Below, in pieces: positions 41,155 to 49,998 of a stretch of DNA of 64,000 bases. The notes under the pieces were generated by a model that was given only the letters and a program-made list of their open reading frames with translations, ran no database searches and was not told where the DNA came from. Source of the stretch: Peptococcaceae bacterium (lineage in GTDB: Bacteria > Bacillota > Desulfitobacteriia > Desulfitobacteriales > Syntrophobotulaceae); NCBI GenBank assembly GCA_009783315.1, contig WRHI01000002.1, forward strand, positions 1 to 64,000, written 5' to 3'. Every line of letters begins with the position of its first letter. Positions within the stretch are counted from its first letter, which is position 1. The position numbers and the translations under genes were made by a program.

Positions 41155-41225
41155 GTTCGGTGTTCGGTGTTCGGTATTCGATACTCGATATTCTCTATTC
41201 GGTATCCGCTATTCGGCAACTGTTA
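41155..41225 (-). repeat. Heptanucleotide array (GAATACC type) between the CPBP genes
   Basis: On the minus strand, starting right after the TAA of the second CPBP gene: CAGTTGCCGAATAGCGGATACCGAATAGAG ... then GAATACC and three GAACACC units. The period is seven throughout with base substitutions. It ends a few bases before the ribosome-binding site of the next gene, so it fills the whole spacer. Confidence 0.85.
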
Positions 41226-42155
41226 TTGGCTCCAAAAATCCCTCGCCGGTTTCCTGGTAAAGAAACGGACGCAAACCAAACTCAACAGAATCACCAATGT
41301 ACACAAGATTCCTCCTTCTGCTCCAAACGCTCCTCCGGTCAGCCAATCCGGTCCGGTCAAAACCGTCTGCATAAACGCCGACCTCTCCAAACCGCTAACG
41401 GCAACACCAAAAACATGACCCTGAAAGAAGTTCCAGGCTATGTGAAACCCAATCGGAAGCCACAGCCCACCCGTCCTAACAACCATATAGGCAAACAGAA
41501 TTCCCACAAACATAATATTGCCCAGACCAAGCAGCGTCACAGCAGGATTCGTGGCATGCATAAGGGCAAAAAGCAAAGCCGGCAACACAACGATAAGCCA
41601 TTTAACCCGGGTCGTCCTCATAACGGACATCATATAACCCCGCGTCAGAATTTCTTCAGAAAAACCAACCAGAACAAAAAGGATAACACCCAAAAAAACC
41701 TCAGCGATGAACCCCGGGACAACCACCCGCCCCCAATCAACACCCGTCACCGCCGCCGATTGGGTCAACAGCAGCAAACCAAACACAGCGCAAAAGGCGG
41801 CGATGCCAAACAGGCATCCCACCAGCAACTGGGACAGCCACCTTTCCCCCGACAACCCCATCCGGGCTGGGGGCTTTTTGTAGAGGAGCCAAAAGAACAG
41901 TAACGACGCTCCAATCGTAAGCAATGTTACCTCATAATACATAAAAAATTCTACCCATGTATTGGTAAGCAAGTCAGAGACCAGCTGGCTGTATTCCTCA
42001 GAACCGGATACGCCGGCCCCAGAGGCAGCGGCAGTCATGCCGGCAATGGCGCCAATCCCAATCACGGCGACGATCTGAATAAAATAATAAACAGCAACAA
42101 TAATCGCCAAGGCCCAGCCCGAGCGAATCTCACCATATTTATTCCAGAAAATCAC
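41223..42155 (-). CDS. CPBP-family intramembrane metalloprotease
   Basis: A 310-residue membrane protein with about eight spans and the CPBP motifs GFSEEILTRGYMM (EExxxR), LFALMHAT and FHIAWNF. It is a second, distinct member of the family beside the gene at 39922-41133. The pair could process different envelope proteins or give peptide self-protection. The start is uncertain: GTG 42155 is used, with TTG 42164 as an alternative, since GGGAGG lies just before both. The stop codon is followed directly by a heptanucleotide array. Confidence 0.9.
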   Translation of the reverse strand: MIFWNKYGEIRSGWALAIIVAVYYFIQIVAVIGIGAIAGMTAAASGAGVSGSEEYSQLVSDLLTNTWVEFFMYYEVTLLTIGASLLFFWLLYKKPPARMGLSGERWLSQLLVGCLFGIAAFCAVFGLLLLTQSAAVTGVDWGRVVVPGFIAEVFLGVILFVLVGFSEEILTRGYMMSVMRTTRVKWLIVVLPALLFALMHATNPAVTLLGLGNIMFVGILFAYMVVRTGGLWLPIGFHIAWNFFQGHVFGVAVSGLERSAFMQTVLTGPDWLTGGAFGAEGGILCTLVILLSLVCVRFFTRKPARDFWSQ

Positions 42156-42232
42156 CTTACCCAAAGCCTCCCATGCTCGGTATAACCGGCTATATCAAAC
42201 ATCAAACTTTTGGTCGTCCTCCCGCAACATCA

Positions 42233-42481
42233 TCAGCGGCTCCGATCCATAAAATGCCAATAAGTCAACCCACCCACAACAATTGTCACAAGCAGAATAA
42301 TAATCTTATAGATGATAAAAATTTTCAGAACAGACAAAAAAACCACAACCACCAGCGCGGCCAACGGCAGCAGAAACCCGGACATTCCCCGGGTTCTCTT
42401 CTTCCCCCGAAAACCATTCCACCAAAACACCACCAGGAAAACCAGCATAAAAATCGCAAAAACCTTTAGCGCCACTCCCAT
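42233..42481 (-). CDS. Small membrane protein (82 aa)
   Basis: Two hydrophobic segments (about 4-20 and 35-75) separated by a basic loop (RGKKRTRG). It has a good start: ATG 42481 with GAGGGT six bases upstream. It lies upstream of the CPBP pair on the same strand. No family recognised. Confidence 0.7.
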   Translation of the reverse strand: MGVALKVFAIFMLVFLVVFWWNGFRGKKRTRGMSGFLLPLAALVVVVFLSVLKIFIIYKIIILLVTIVVGGLTYWHFMDRSR

Positions 42482-42581
42482 TTTTAACCCTCACCCGCAA
42501 AGCCGTTCCATAAAACAGTTCCATACATGTTTCACTCGTGAAATTCTCTCTTCAGGAGGCTCCGGCGCAGGTACAACCCGG

Positions 42582-42668
42582 CCCCACTGTCAACTGTCAA
42601 TTGTCAACTATGACTATCACCTGTCAACTGCGACTATCAACTGTCAACTGCGACTATCAACTGTCAAC
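42582..42668 (-). repeat. Heptanucleotide array (GACAGTT type) at the surE stop
   Basis: On the minus strand the array starts inside the last codons of surE (CAGTTGACAGTTGATAGTCGCAG), repeats a 21-bp superunit, and continues through GACAATTGACAGTTGACAG. It supplies the SurE C-terminus QLTVDSRS and its TGA. Confidence 0.85.
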
Positions 42669-43411
42669 TGCCGAAGCGCCTTATGGTCCGTCAAATCATC
42701 CACAAGCGGCGTAATCGAAACACACCGATCCGCAATCGCCTTATGATCCGTTCCCTCGGACTTATCCTCAGGCTGATTGCCATAAATCCAATAATATTCC
42801 CTACCCAGGGGATTCCGACGCACCTCGAAATTGTTGAAGAAAGCCTCCCGTCCCAAACGCGTCCAGCGGGCGCCCTGCCAATCTTCTTGAGGCTGATAAG
42901 GAAAGTTAACATTGAGCAGACCCTCACAGGCCGTCAACACCGGATCTTCCAACAGCACATCTCGCACATACGCCGCCGCGTGCTCAAAATCCAAAGGTTC
43001 GGTATAGGATTCAACCGCCAGCGACAAAGCAAAAGCCTTGACACCGATCAGCATACTTTCCATCGCCGCGGCTACCGTACCTGAATAAAAGACATCGCTG
43101 CCCAGATTCGGCCCGGCGTTAATTCCTGACAACACCAATTCCGGTTCAAAAGGCAGAATACCGCCTTGCAAAGCCAGTTTGACGCAATCCGTCGGCGTGC
43201 CGGCCACAGCGAACCCTTTCCCGCCGCAACGCAACGTGTGCCGCGTCAGAAACAAGGGTTTGTGCAGCGTAATCGAGCGGCCCTTCGCCGATTGCTGGTT
43301 TTCCGGAGCCACAATACAAATCTGGTGTCGGCTTGTCTCGGCCAACACCCGGTAAAGCGCCTGGAGCCCTTGCGCCTGAAAACCGTCGTCATTCGTCAAC
43401 AAAATGCGCAT
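42644..43411 (-). CDS. surE: 5'/3'-nucleotidase SurE
   Basis: A 255-residue phosphatase acting on nucleoside monophosphates, cytoplasmic and metal-dependent. The N-terminus MRILLTNDDGFQAQGL has the metal-binding Asp pair; SGINAGPNLGSDVFYSGTVAAAMES and the nucleotide loop APENQQSAKGRSIT are intact. ATG 43411 has GAGGTTGAG upstream and follows the YpmA-like gene by one base. The last eight residues come from a heptanucleotide repeat. Confidence 0.96.
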   Translation of the reverse strand: MRILLTNDDGFQAQGLQALYRVLAETSRHQICIVAPENQQSAKGRSITLHKPLFLTRHTLRCGGKGFAVAGTPTDCVKLALQGGILPFEPELVLSGINAGPNLGSDVFYSGTVAAAMESMLIGVKAFALSLAVESYTEPLDFEHAAAYVRDVLLEDPVLTACEGLLNVNFPYQPQEDWQGARWTRLGREAFFNNFEVRRNPLGREYYWIYGNQPEDKSEGTDHKAIADRCVSITPLVDDLTDHKALRQLTVDSRS

Positions 43412-43412
43412 G

Positions 43413-43640
43413 CTACTCAACCTCATAGATATTAATGGTCATGATATCCTCGTCTTTCGTCAACCCAAACATCAAATGATGTTTGCGTAGATTGCGGTTA
43501 AGAAAATCCACAACCTTATACAAATTGCTATAACTGTCAAACTGCTGCACAGCGATAAGTTCCAGCTTACCTTGATGATGAGGGGATGTGGGCGCTGTGG
43601 GGGATGTGGGCGCTGTGGGCGCTGTGTCATGTGTTTCCAT
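43413..43640 (-). CDS. YpmA-like protein (DUF4264)
   Basis: A 75-residue protein whose second half, YKVVDFLNRNLRKHHLMFGLTKDEDIMTINIYE, matches the small Bacillota YpmA-like family of unknown function. The N-terminus is a TAPTSP repeat encoded by imperfect 9-bp units at 43578-43625. ATG 43640 has AGGAG six bases upstream; the 135-residue track ORF start is inside folE. It sits between folE and surE, all co-oriented and tightly spaced. Confidence 0.78.
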   Translation of the reverse strand: METHDTAPTAPTSPTAPTSPHHQGKLELIAVQQFDSYSNLYKVVDFLNRNLRKHHLMFGLTKDEDIMTINIYEVE

Positions 43641-43696
43641 GGTCAACTCCTGCTCAAGACTTTCAGAATCCCAGGGCTGGAAATCCAGATTCCATA

Positions 43697-44263
43697 TTAT
43701 TGGCCGCGGATTAACGAAAAAGCTTCTGCTCTCGTCGCCGCGTTGGTTTCCAAAATTCCGCGCACCGCGGAGGTCAGCGTCTTCGCGCCCGGTTTCTTGA
43801 CGCCGCGCACCGTCATACACATATGTTCCGCTTCAATGACCACGAGCACACCAAGAGCGTTTAGGGCCCGTTCAATGGTGTCGGCGATTTGGGTGGTCAG
43901 CCGCTCCTGCAGCTGCGGCCGGCGGCTGAAGGATTCAATGACGCGCACAAGCTTAGACAACCCGGAGATTTTACCCTTCCTTGGAATATAGGCGACATGG
44001 GCTTGCCCCACAAAAGGCAGCAGATGATGTTCGCACATCGAATAGAAAGGAATATCCTTCACGATAATCATCTCTTCGTGTCCTTCCGTAAACTGTGTCT
44101 GCAGCGCCTCATCCCCATTTTCCGCCAACCCGCTGAACGCCTCGGCATAGAAACGCGCTACCCGCGCCGGCGTCTCCAACAAACCTTCCCGCTGTGGGTC
44201 TTCCCCAATGGCTTCCAGGATCATCGCGACGGCAGCCTCGATTTTTGCTATATCAACAGCCAT
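43697..44263 (-). CDS. folE: GTP cyclohydrolase I
   Basis: A 188-residue enzyme that converts GTP to dihydroneopterin triphosphate, the first step of folate/pterin synthesis. Zinc ligands and the active site are visible: [35 protein letters not shown] (Cys and His) and [21 protein letters not shown] (second Cys). ATG 44263 has AGGAAAG upstream. First gene of folE - YpmA-like - surE. Confidence 0.97.
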   Translation of the reverse strand: MAVDIAKIEAAVAMILEAIGEDPQREGLLETPARVARFYAEAFSGLAENGDEALQTQFTEGHEEMIIVKDIPFYSMCEHHLLPFVGQAHVAYIPRKGKISGLSKLVRVIESFSRRPQLQERLTTQIADTIERALNALGVLVVIEAEHMCMTVRGVKKPGAKTLTSAVRGILETNAATRAEAFSLIRGQ

Positions 44264-44560
44264 AATTCTCGCTTTCCTCCATCTTGATCGCTTGATTACT
44301 TGATTGCTTGATCATACTTCTTTTCGCGCCTCTTCTCCAAGCACTTATATCTTAACATACAGTCCTTCCCCGCTCAAGTCATCTTAACCCGCCCGCACCT
44401 GCCCGCACCTGCCCGCTCTCTCTGGTCTCTCTCCATGAAAATAAACGAATTCGGTTAATCAGGCTCTAATTAACCAAATTCGCTACTAAAATATGTCTAC
44501 TCTATATCATGCCGTTTCCTGTTTTTTATCCGCCAGTATTCTGAGCCCCCGTCCGGGGAA
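44264..44560. other. Intergenic region with octamer repeat and hairpin
   Basis: No gene seen. CTTGAT-based 8-bp units occur four times at about 44285-44316 (just upstream of folE), and GCCCGCACCT is repeated near 44392-44416. The hairpin near 44446-44482 is listed separately. Confidence 0.7.
44446..44482 (-). terminator. Terminator of the TPR gene
   Basis: CGAATTCGGTTAAT and ATTAACCAAATTCG form a 14-bp stem with one G-T type mismatch; on the minus strand it is followed by TTTATTTT. It lies about 80 bases after the stop of the TPR protein gene. Confidence 0.65.
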
Positions 44561-45709
44561 CTAAGCATACTTAAGCAATTCATTATAGCAATCAACCGAA
44601 TACCCGTACTCTTCCTTTTGTTCGTAGATATTTCCCAACAGAATCCAGGCTTTATCCACATCCGGATCAATCGCCAGAATCTGTCTAAGCACGGCGATTC
44701 CTTCCGTCCACAGTCCCCGCTGGCTATAACAAACGGCCAAATTATACATGATGGTCAGATCTTCATTGTTGCCTTCCGACAAAGCCAGCTTATAATATTC
44801 AATAGCTTTCCGGCTACGTCCCAGAGCCATGGAAATATAACCGAGATTGTTGAGGATAATCGGGTCGTCCGAACATAACTCAAAAGCTTTTTTTAGCAAG
44901 GGATACGCCTTTTCGGGCTGCCCCAGCTTCTGATAGACGCCAGCCAGATTGGACAGAACATCAAGGTTATCCGAATCCGAACGCAGAGCTCTTTCGTATT
45001 TGCGTTTGGATTTATCCAGATCTCCATGCAGAGCCTGACAATAAGCCCAGCGAATCAACGTCTCATTGGATCCGGCATACCAATAAGCCCTCTTGAAACT
45101 GTTGTTCGCCCCATTGAGGAATTTGAGTTTCAACTGAGCTTCGGCTTTCATCTCCCAGTAAATGCTGCTGCGTGGCCTGAGAGTACAGCAGCCGGCAAAA
45201 CAGTTGAGGGCGTCCTGGTAATTCTCGCAATAGAAGTGGATGTTCCCTAATCGAAAAAGGATAGACGCGTTTTCAGGATACGTGCATTTTGCACGGTTGA
45301 GCACATCAATAGCCGCTTCCCAATCCCCCATCTCCAGAAGGCAGTCCGCGTGCAGACTGAAGGCCCGCAAGGAATAGTTCTCGTATCTTTGAGCTTCCTC
45401 CACGTATGTGAGAGCTTCCTGCAGCAATCCCTGTCCGTAGCTGCATTGAGCCAGCAACAGATTGACTTCGCTCATCTCGCTGCGCAGAGCCTTCGGCAAA
45501 ACCGAACGCAAATAATCTTTCGCCTCCTGATAGACCTGCCGGGCGATCAGTTTGCGAGCTTCTTTAAAACGGATCGTTCCCGCCGGTTCTTGTTTGAGCG
45601 TGTCAATCCATTTATCAATATCCTCAGCCTTTTCAGCCGCATCATTTTGCTTAACGAAACGCTTCCCGGCAAAAGCTTTGAGATTAGACGCCAAATCCTT
45701 CCATCGCAT
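44561..45709 (-). CDS. Tetratricopeptide-repeat protein
   Basis: A 382-residue soluble protein built of about nine TPR units from residue 70 onward (for example ASILFRLGNIHFYCENYQDALNCFA; PIILNNLGYISMALGRSRKAIEYYKLAL; DKAWILLGNIYEQKEEYGYSVDCY). TPR arrays mediate protein-protein contacts; no catalytic domain is seen. ATG 45709 (MRWKDLASNL) has GAGGGG upstream; the 53 extra residues of the track ORF are not TPR-like. It lies downstream of the SOS-controlled LysM gene with about 230 bp between. Partner unknown. Confidence 0.88.
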   Translation of the reverse strand: MRWKDLASNLKAFAGKRFVKQNDAAEKAEDIDKWIDTLKQEPAGTIRFKEARKLIARQVYQEAKDYLRSVLPKALRSEMSEVNLLLAQCSYGQGLLQEALTYVEEAQRYENYSLRAFSLHADCLLEMGDWEAAIDVLNRAKCTYPENASILFRLGNIHFYCENYQDALNCFAGCCTLRPRSSIYWEMKAEAQLKLKFLNGANNSFKRAYWYAGSNETLIRWAYCQALHGDLDKSKRKYERALRSDSDNLDVLSNLAGVYQKLGQPEKAYPLLKKAFELCSDDPIILNNLGYISMALGRSRKAIEYYKLALSEGNNEDLTIMYNLAVCYSQRGLWTEGIAVLRQILAIDPDVDKAWILLGNIYEQKEEYGYSVDCYNELLKYA

Positions 45710-45938
45710 AGTTATATCCCCTCTCCGTATTTGCCTAGAATGTTCTCTTTCCGAACTGGCATTCCCTCCGTTCAAACTTAGAATCGTTCTACAAAAACAC
45801 CAAGTCAATCTACAAAAAACCCGCTCATTCCCGGACGTTCCAACATAAACTGCTCTCATCAGAGACATTCAATATTTATTTTTAGATCTTCACCAAACTG
45901 TCACATCAGTGCGCAGTATTACGTTGGCGCGCATCCCG

Positions 45939-46460
45939 TCATTGGTCCGCGCCGGCTTCCCCACAGGGGATATAAATCGTTTGCCCCGCTGTTAGACAGG
46001 TTCCCTGAAGGCCGTTGTATTTGAGCGTTCTCCCAATAAGAATTTCGGTGCTGACATCGAGCCCGGCCTGGCTGCACAGCCGCCATAAACTTTCGCCCTC
46101 CTGAACCACAACCGGTTTAAATATAAGATTTATTTCGTTGGACTCTGTCCCCACTGCTGTACCCGCCGGCAAAGAAGCTGTGGCTATAAACAGAATCAGA
46201 CCCATTCCCAGCAGCAGACTTAACCCCAAGGCGATCTGGCGGATCCAGGCGCTGTTTTTACTAACCCCAGTCCGGCAGACGGACTTGCCTCGTCCCGCCG
46301 GGCCAATAATCATGTTCCCCGAGGAGTGACCACAAACAGCTTGACCATGTACGGGTTCCTTGTTTGAACCCTTAACAAAGGCAGGATTAACATAGACAAG
46401 CTTAATATGGGATGCCCTTTTGCCGCCCCTATCCTTAACAATCTCCCTCTGTTGAATCAT
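45939..46460 (-). CDS. LysM protein, likely SOS-induced division inhibitor (YneA-like)
   Basis: A 173-residue protein with a basic cytoplasmic N-terminus of about 75 residues, one membrane span (ALGLSLLLGMGLILFIATASL, about 78-98) and a C-terminal LysM domain (VVVQEGESLWRLCSQAGL ... KYNGLQGTCLTAGQTIYIP). A single span plus LysM is the layout of YneA, the Gram-positive SOS division inhibitor, though the N-terminus here is longer than usual. The promoter carries two perfect LexA boxes, which supports this role. ATG 46460 has AGGAG about eight bases upstream. No lexA gene is adjacent. Confidence 0.82.
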   Translation of the reverse strand: MIQQREIVKDRGGKRASHIKLVYVNPAFVKGSNKEPVHGQAVCGHSSGNMIIGPAGRGKSVCRTGVSKNSAWIRQIALGLSLLLGMGLILFIATASLPAGTAVGTESNEINLIFKPVVVQEGESLWRLCSQAGLDVSTEILIGRTLKYNGLQGTCLTAGQTIYIPCGEAGADQ

Positions 46461-46504
46461 AATCCTATCTCCTTCCGGACTCAGAGTCCTGACCATAACC
46501 AAAA

Positions 46505-46551
46505 GGAACACATGTTCTATTTCAGAATAACCGAACATACGTTCTTTGTCA
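46505..46551 (-). promoter_or_regulatory. LexA-controlled promoter with two SOS boxes
   Basis: On the minus strand TTGACA (46546-46551), a 17-bp spacer and TATTCT (46523-46528). A perfect GAAC-N4-GTTC box fills the spacer (46532-46543) and a second covers the transcription start (46505-46516). GAAC-N4-GTTC is the core of the Gram-positive LexA (DinR) operator CGAACN4GTTCG. Confidence 0.9.
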
Positions 46552-46616
46552 AGGGAATCTTAGCGGATTTTCTCGGATTTTTCAGATTTTTCAGATTGAG
46601 TTTGGCAAAGAACCCC

Positions 46617-49600
46617 TTATAATTCAGTGTCCACCGGCACGGAATCAACACGGATATCGTCCATATACACGCCGGCAGATCCAAACACAACAATCTTGGT
46701 AAACGACGTATAATCCACATCTTGTCCGGCGCCAACCTGCGCACCGTTCACATACATCTCAAAAGTTTTATCCCCGGTGTTCCACAGCACTGAAACAGAT
46801 TCCCAAGCGCCGGGGCCGCATGTCTCCGCAGAACAGTCTCTGATGATTTCCTCAGCCGCACCATACTCCTCTGTCTTTGTTAAAGTCAGCTGCCCCGCGT
46901 TTCCCGGACCGGCGGTCAGACGGAAGCCATAACCCGCGCCTTGATCATCAACGAGACAGACGCCCCCCTCTTTGCCGTCGCCAAGGTTGCTAAGCCTGAA
47001 ATGGATTGCCATCTCACCCTTTGTCGCTGTAGGCTTTAAAGCGTCCGCCGTCAACCGGCTGTCCTCTGTGAATCGCAATGCGTAATTCGCCTCCGGCGGC
47101 GGTTCCCGATAGAGTTTGACATTGTCAAGATAAGCTCCCACCCCTTGAGAAGAAAAGCATGAGAAAAAGAATCTATCTCTGAGGATCTCAGCTTTCACCG
47201 TGCCGCGCTCCTCGAATTCTTCCTCAGAGAATTTGGTATACACCGTTAACGCGCCGCCAAAGATTTCGACACGCACAGAAAGCGGCGGATCTCCAGCCTT
47301 GAGTCCCAAACCCGAGAGCAGGACAGAACGCGTCGGCGGATCCGGATCATAGAAAGAGATCCCATCGGCATGAAATGTCAACGCGGGTCTGTCATTTCCT
47401 GTATCCCGATTATCGGCGCCCCGGAACTGCACCTTGATCCAGGAATCGGCATCCGCATCCTCGGTCAGCGCCAAATCAAATTCCAAAACAAAACCAGCCA
47501 AAGCTTTTTTCAGACAAAGAAAATCAGATCCCACCCGCATTCTACCACCTTCAACCACCCCAAACTCCCCATTGTACCACTTGGTGTTATCAGGATTCGC
47601 CCCGTCCTTTCTGTTGAAACTATCCTCCATAACCAACAGAGGCAGTGGCTGATACAGCTTAACGTTATTGATATATCCTGTCACATTATAACGGAAAAAC
47701 CCGACATGCATGGGGTTCTTGAGAACCTCGGCAAAGAAGCGCTCTCCCTCCTGAACGTAGTGTCCGTCTGAAGACTTCGTATAAACGGTAACATAACCGC
47801 CAACAATCTCCACCCGCACAGAAAGAGGCGGATCTCCCACCTCTGTTCTGGTGGACGCCCCTATGGCTATCTCAATCTGTTCTCCCGCCGGCCCCCGGTC
47901 GACACGTTTAACGCCGCTGCCGTTGCGCCGAAACAGCAAGGCTTGCGCATAGTCCCAGTTCCCTTCGTTCAACGCTTCAGGAGCGATAAACTGGAGCATA
48001 AACCATGAGTCCTGAATCTCCGGATGTTGATCACTCTTTTCCAAATCAAACTCAATCGCGTAAACGGTCACAGGAGGTCGATTAATGTAAAGGCGGCCTT
48101 CAGCTATTTTCATTCTGCCGTTATCGATAGATCCGTCAGCCGCATTGCCCCATTTCGAAGCATCAACAGCCCCTCCGCTGAAGGCGTCTTCAAAAACCGG
48201 CTCCGAATCCCAAACGAGGCCCGCCGGTTTCTTCAACGCGTCCTCCGGCCCCTTGCGAACCTCCGCCTCACCGTTCATCACCGCCCAATCCCGGGTGAAT
48301 TCCCCCCCCTTGAAGGTTTCGCTAAAAAAAACGGTGTACTCATCATAAGAGATCTCTGGTATGATAGGTTCTGATATTTCCCCGATTATTGGCGCTCTTT
48401 CCGTTCTGTTTGCCGCCAACATAACTGTAATCACAATCGCCGCAGCCGCCAGAACGCCGAGTCCAATGGAAATAATAGCGGTTCTGTTCTTTTTCAGCGC
48501 AGCCAGAAAAACGGTTATGAGCATACGCTGCTGCTGATCGATTGCTTGCTGCTGCGGCACGCGGGTGGTGGGGTTTGCCACACGCCGATCAATTCTGTCC
48601 TTCTTCGCCGGAGTCGCTGTCCTAACCGGCGTCTCCGTTTTAGCCGGGGCCCCCATCCTGGCCGAGGCCTCGGCCTTAACCTTAGTAGCAGCCTCAGCAT
48701 CACCCCAAGATTCGGTGTCAAAGGGTTCGTCAGAACTATCCTGAGAATCGGCGCGGACGTTACTTTCCCCTTCTCCGGTATCCCGCCGGCTAACTTGGTC
48801 ACCTGACGGAACCGGTTGGTAAATACCCGGTTGAAATGGGATCGGCCGCATCTTGGGCTCCCACCAAGGGGATTGACAATCGTCAACCGGAGAGTCGGCT
48901 GCTGCCTCCTCTTCCTCCAATGTCTGCTTCTCTTCTGAATGATCAGGCCATGAGACGCCCCCTGTCTGCGCGAAGGGAACCATCCTCTGGGCGGCGCCTG
49001 ACCGGCATCCTCCATTGTCAATTGTCAAATGCTCCAACGCTTCTCTCATTTCCGCGGGACCGGCGTAGCGTTCTTTGGGGTTGTAGGCGCAAGCTTTCAG
49101 TATCAGCTTGTTCAGGTCTGGGCTCAGCGTCTGAAGAGCAGGTGCTGTTTCTCCGCTCATACGTTTATGCAAAGCGCGGTCCCGGTCTGCAGGCAAGATG
49201 GGCTGGGGATAGTCCGGCAAGAAAGGGGTCCGGTTCCTGTTCAACAGGCTGTACAGGACAATACCCAGGGAATAGATGTCCACACTTGCCCCATATGGCT
49301 CTTCTTTGAAAACTTCCGGCGCCATGTAGGTGATTGTGCCTTTCTTAGATAATTCCGATCCGGTACGCTCCACCTGACGGGCTATGCCAAAATCCCCCAG
49401 TTTGTAGTCGCCGTACTGGGAAATAAAAATGTTGCCGGGCTTGATATCCCGGTGAATGATGTTTTTAAGGGCGCACAGTTCCAAAGCCTGGCACATATGG
49501 ATGCCAAGCTTGATTGTCTCCTCCTCCGACAGGGGGATTTCTTCTATATGATCGGCCAGACTTGTGAGCAGTTCCATGCGGATCAGGATATCCCAGCCGA

Positions 49601-49934
49601 TGGTGTCGGTTTGTTCTTCAATGATTTGGTAATCCTCAATGCTGACAACATGGCTGTTGCCGCGAAATTGGCTGATCAAGTCTATTTCGGAAATGATGTC
49701 TTTAGCGAAGGCATGAAAAAAACCGCGCACAGACGCCTCATCAAGTCCTTCCCGCCTCATCAGCTGGAGATCGCTTTCATCCTGGGGAACGGGAATGATT
49801 TTGACAGCCGCATAATGGGTTTTGCCAAAAGCCTCCCGGCGGACTTTGTAGACTTTGCTGAAAGCGCCCCGGCCAATCAAAGATTCTACATACCAAGCGC
49901 CCCACAAGGGTTCGTATTTCTTGATGTCAGGCAT
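46617..49934 (-). CDS. Membrane Ser/Thr protein kinase with LamG-like extracellular domains
   Basis: A 1105-residue protein. The kinase domain (about 10-300) has IGRGAFSKVYKV, the VAIK-type Lys (AAVKII), HRDIKPGNI, DFGIA and APE, all the catalytic residues of a Hanks-type kinase. A Pro/Glu/Ala-rich linker leads to one membrane span near residues 490-515. Outside are three or so beta-rich repeats (FEDAFSGGAVDASKWG; MEDSFNRKDGANPDNTKWYNGEFG; a last part with LRFTEDSRLTADALKPT) that look like laminin-G/concanavalin-type sensors. It lies 64 bp after the candidate immunity gene, so it may be part of the type VII locus. ATG 49934 has GAGGTG six bases upstream. Confidence 0.92.
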   Translation of the reverse strand: MPDIKKYEPLWGAWYVESLIGRGAFSKVYKVRREAFGKTHYAAVKIIPVPQDESDLQLMRREGLDEASVRGFFHAFAKDIISEIDLISQFRGNSHVVSIEDYQIIEEQTDTIGWDILIRMELLTSLADHIEEIPLSEEETIKLGIHMCQALELCALKNIIHRDIKPGNIFISQYGDYKLGDFGIARQVERTGSELSKKGTITYMAPEVFKEEPYGASVDIYSLGIVLYSLLNRNRTPFLPDYPQPILPADRDRALHKRMSGETAPALQTLSPDLNKLILKACAYNPKERYAGPAEMREALEHLTIDNGGCRSGAAQRMVPFAQTGGVSWPDHSEEKQTLEEEEAAADSPVDDCQSPWWEPKMRPIPFQPGIYQPVPSGDQVSRRDTGEGESNVRADSQDSSDEPFDTESWGDAEAATKVKAEASARMGAPAKTETPVRTATPAKKDRIDRRVANPTTRVPQQQAIDQQQRMLITVFLAALKKNRTAIISIGLGVLAAAAIVITVMLAANRTERAPIIGEISEPIIPEISYDEYTVFFSETFKGGEFTRDWAVMNGEAEVRKGPEDALKKPAGLVWDSEPVFEDAFSGGAVDASKWGNAADGSIDNGRMKIAEGRLYINRPPVTVYAIEFDLEKSDQHPEIQDSWFMLQFIAPEALNEGNWDYAQALLFRRNGSGVKRVDRGPAGEQIEIAIGASTRTEVGDPPLSVRVEIVGGYVTVYTKSSDGHYVQEGERFFAEVLKNPMHVGFFRYNVTGYINNVKLYQPLPLLVMEDSFNRKDGANPDNTKWYNGEFGVVEGGRMRVGSDFLCLKKALAGFVLEFDLALTEDADADSWIKVQFRGADNRDTGNDRPALTFHADGISFYDPDPPTRSVLLSGLGLKAGDPPLSVRVEIFGGALTVYTKFSEEEFEERGTVKAEILRDRFFFSCFSSQGVGAYLDNVKLYREPPPEANYALRFTEDSRLTADALKPTATKGEMAIHFRLSNLGDGKEGGVCLVDDQGAGYGFRLTAGPGNAGQLTLTKTEEYGAAEEIIRDCSAETCGPGAWESVSVLWNTGDKTFEMYVNGAQVGAGQDVDYTSFTKIVVFGSAGVYMDDIRVDSVPVDTEL

Positions 49935-49998
49935 CGCCGTCACCTCTGGCTTTCCTTACAAGATGCCACATGATCGCGTCCAACTATCACCACAGGAC

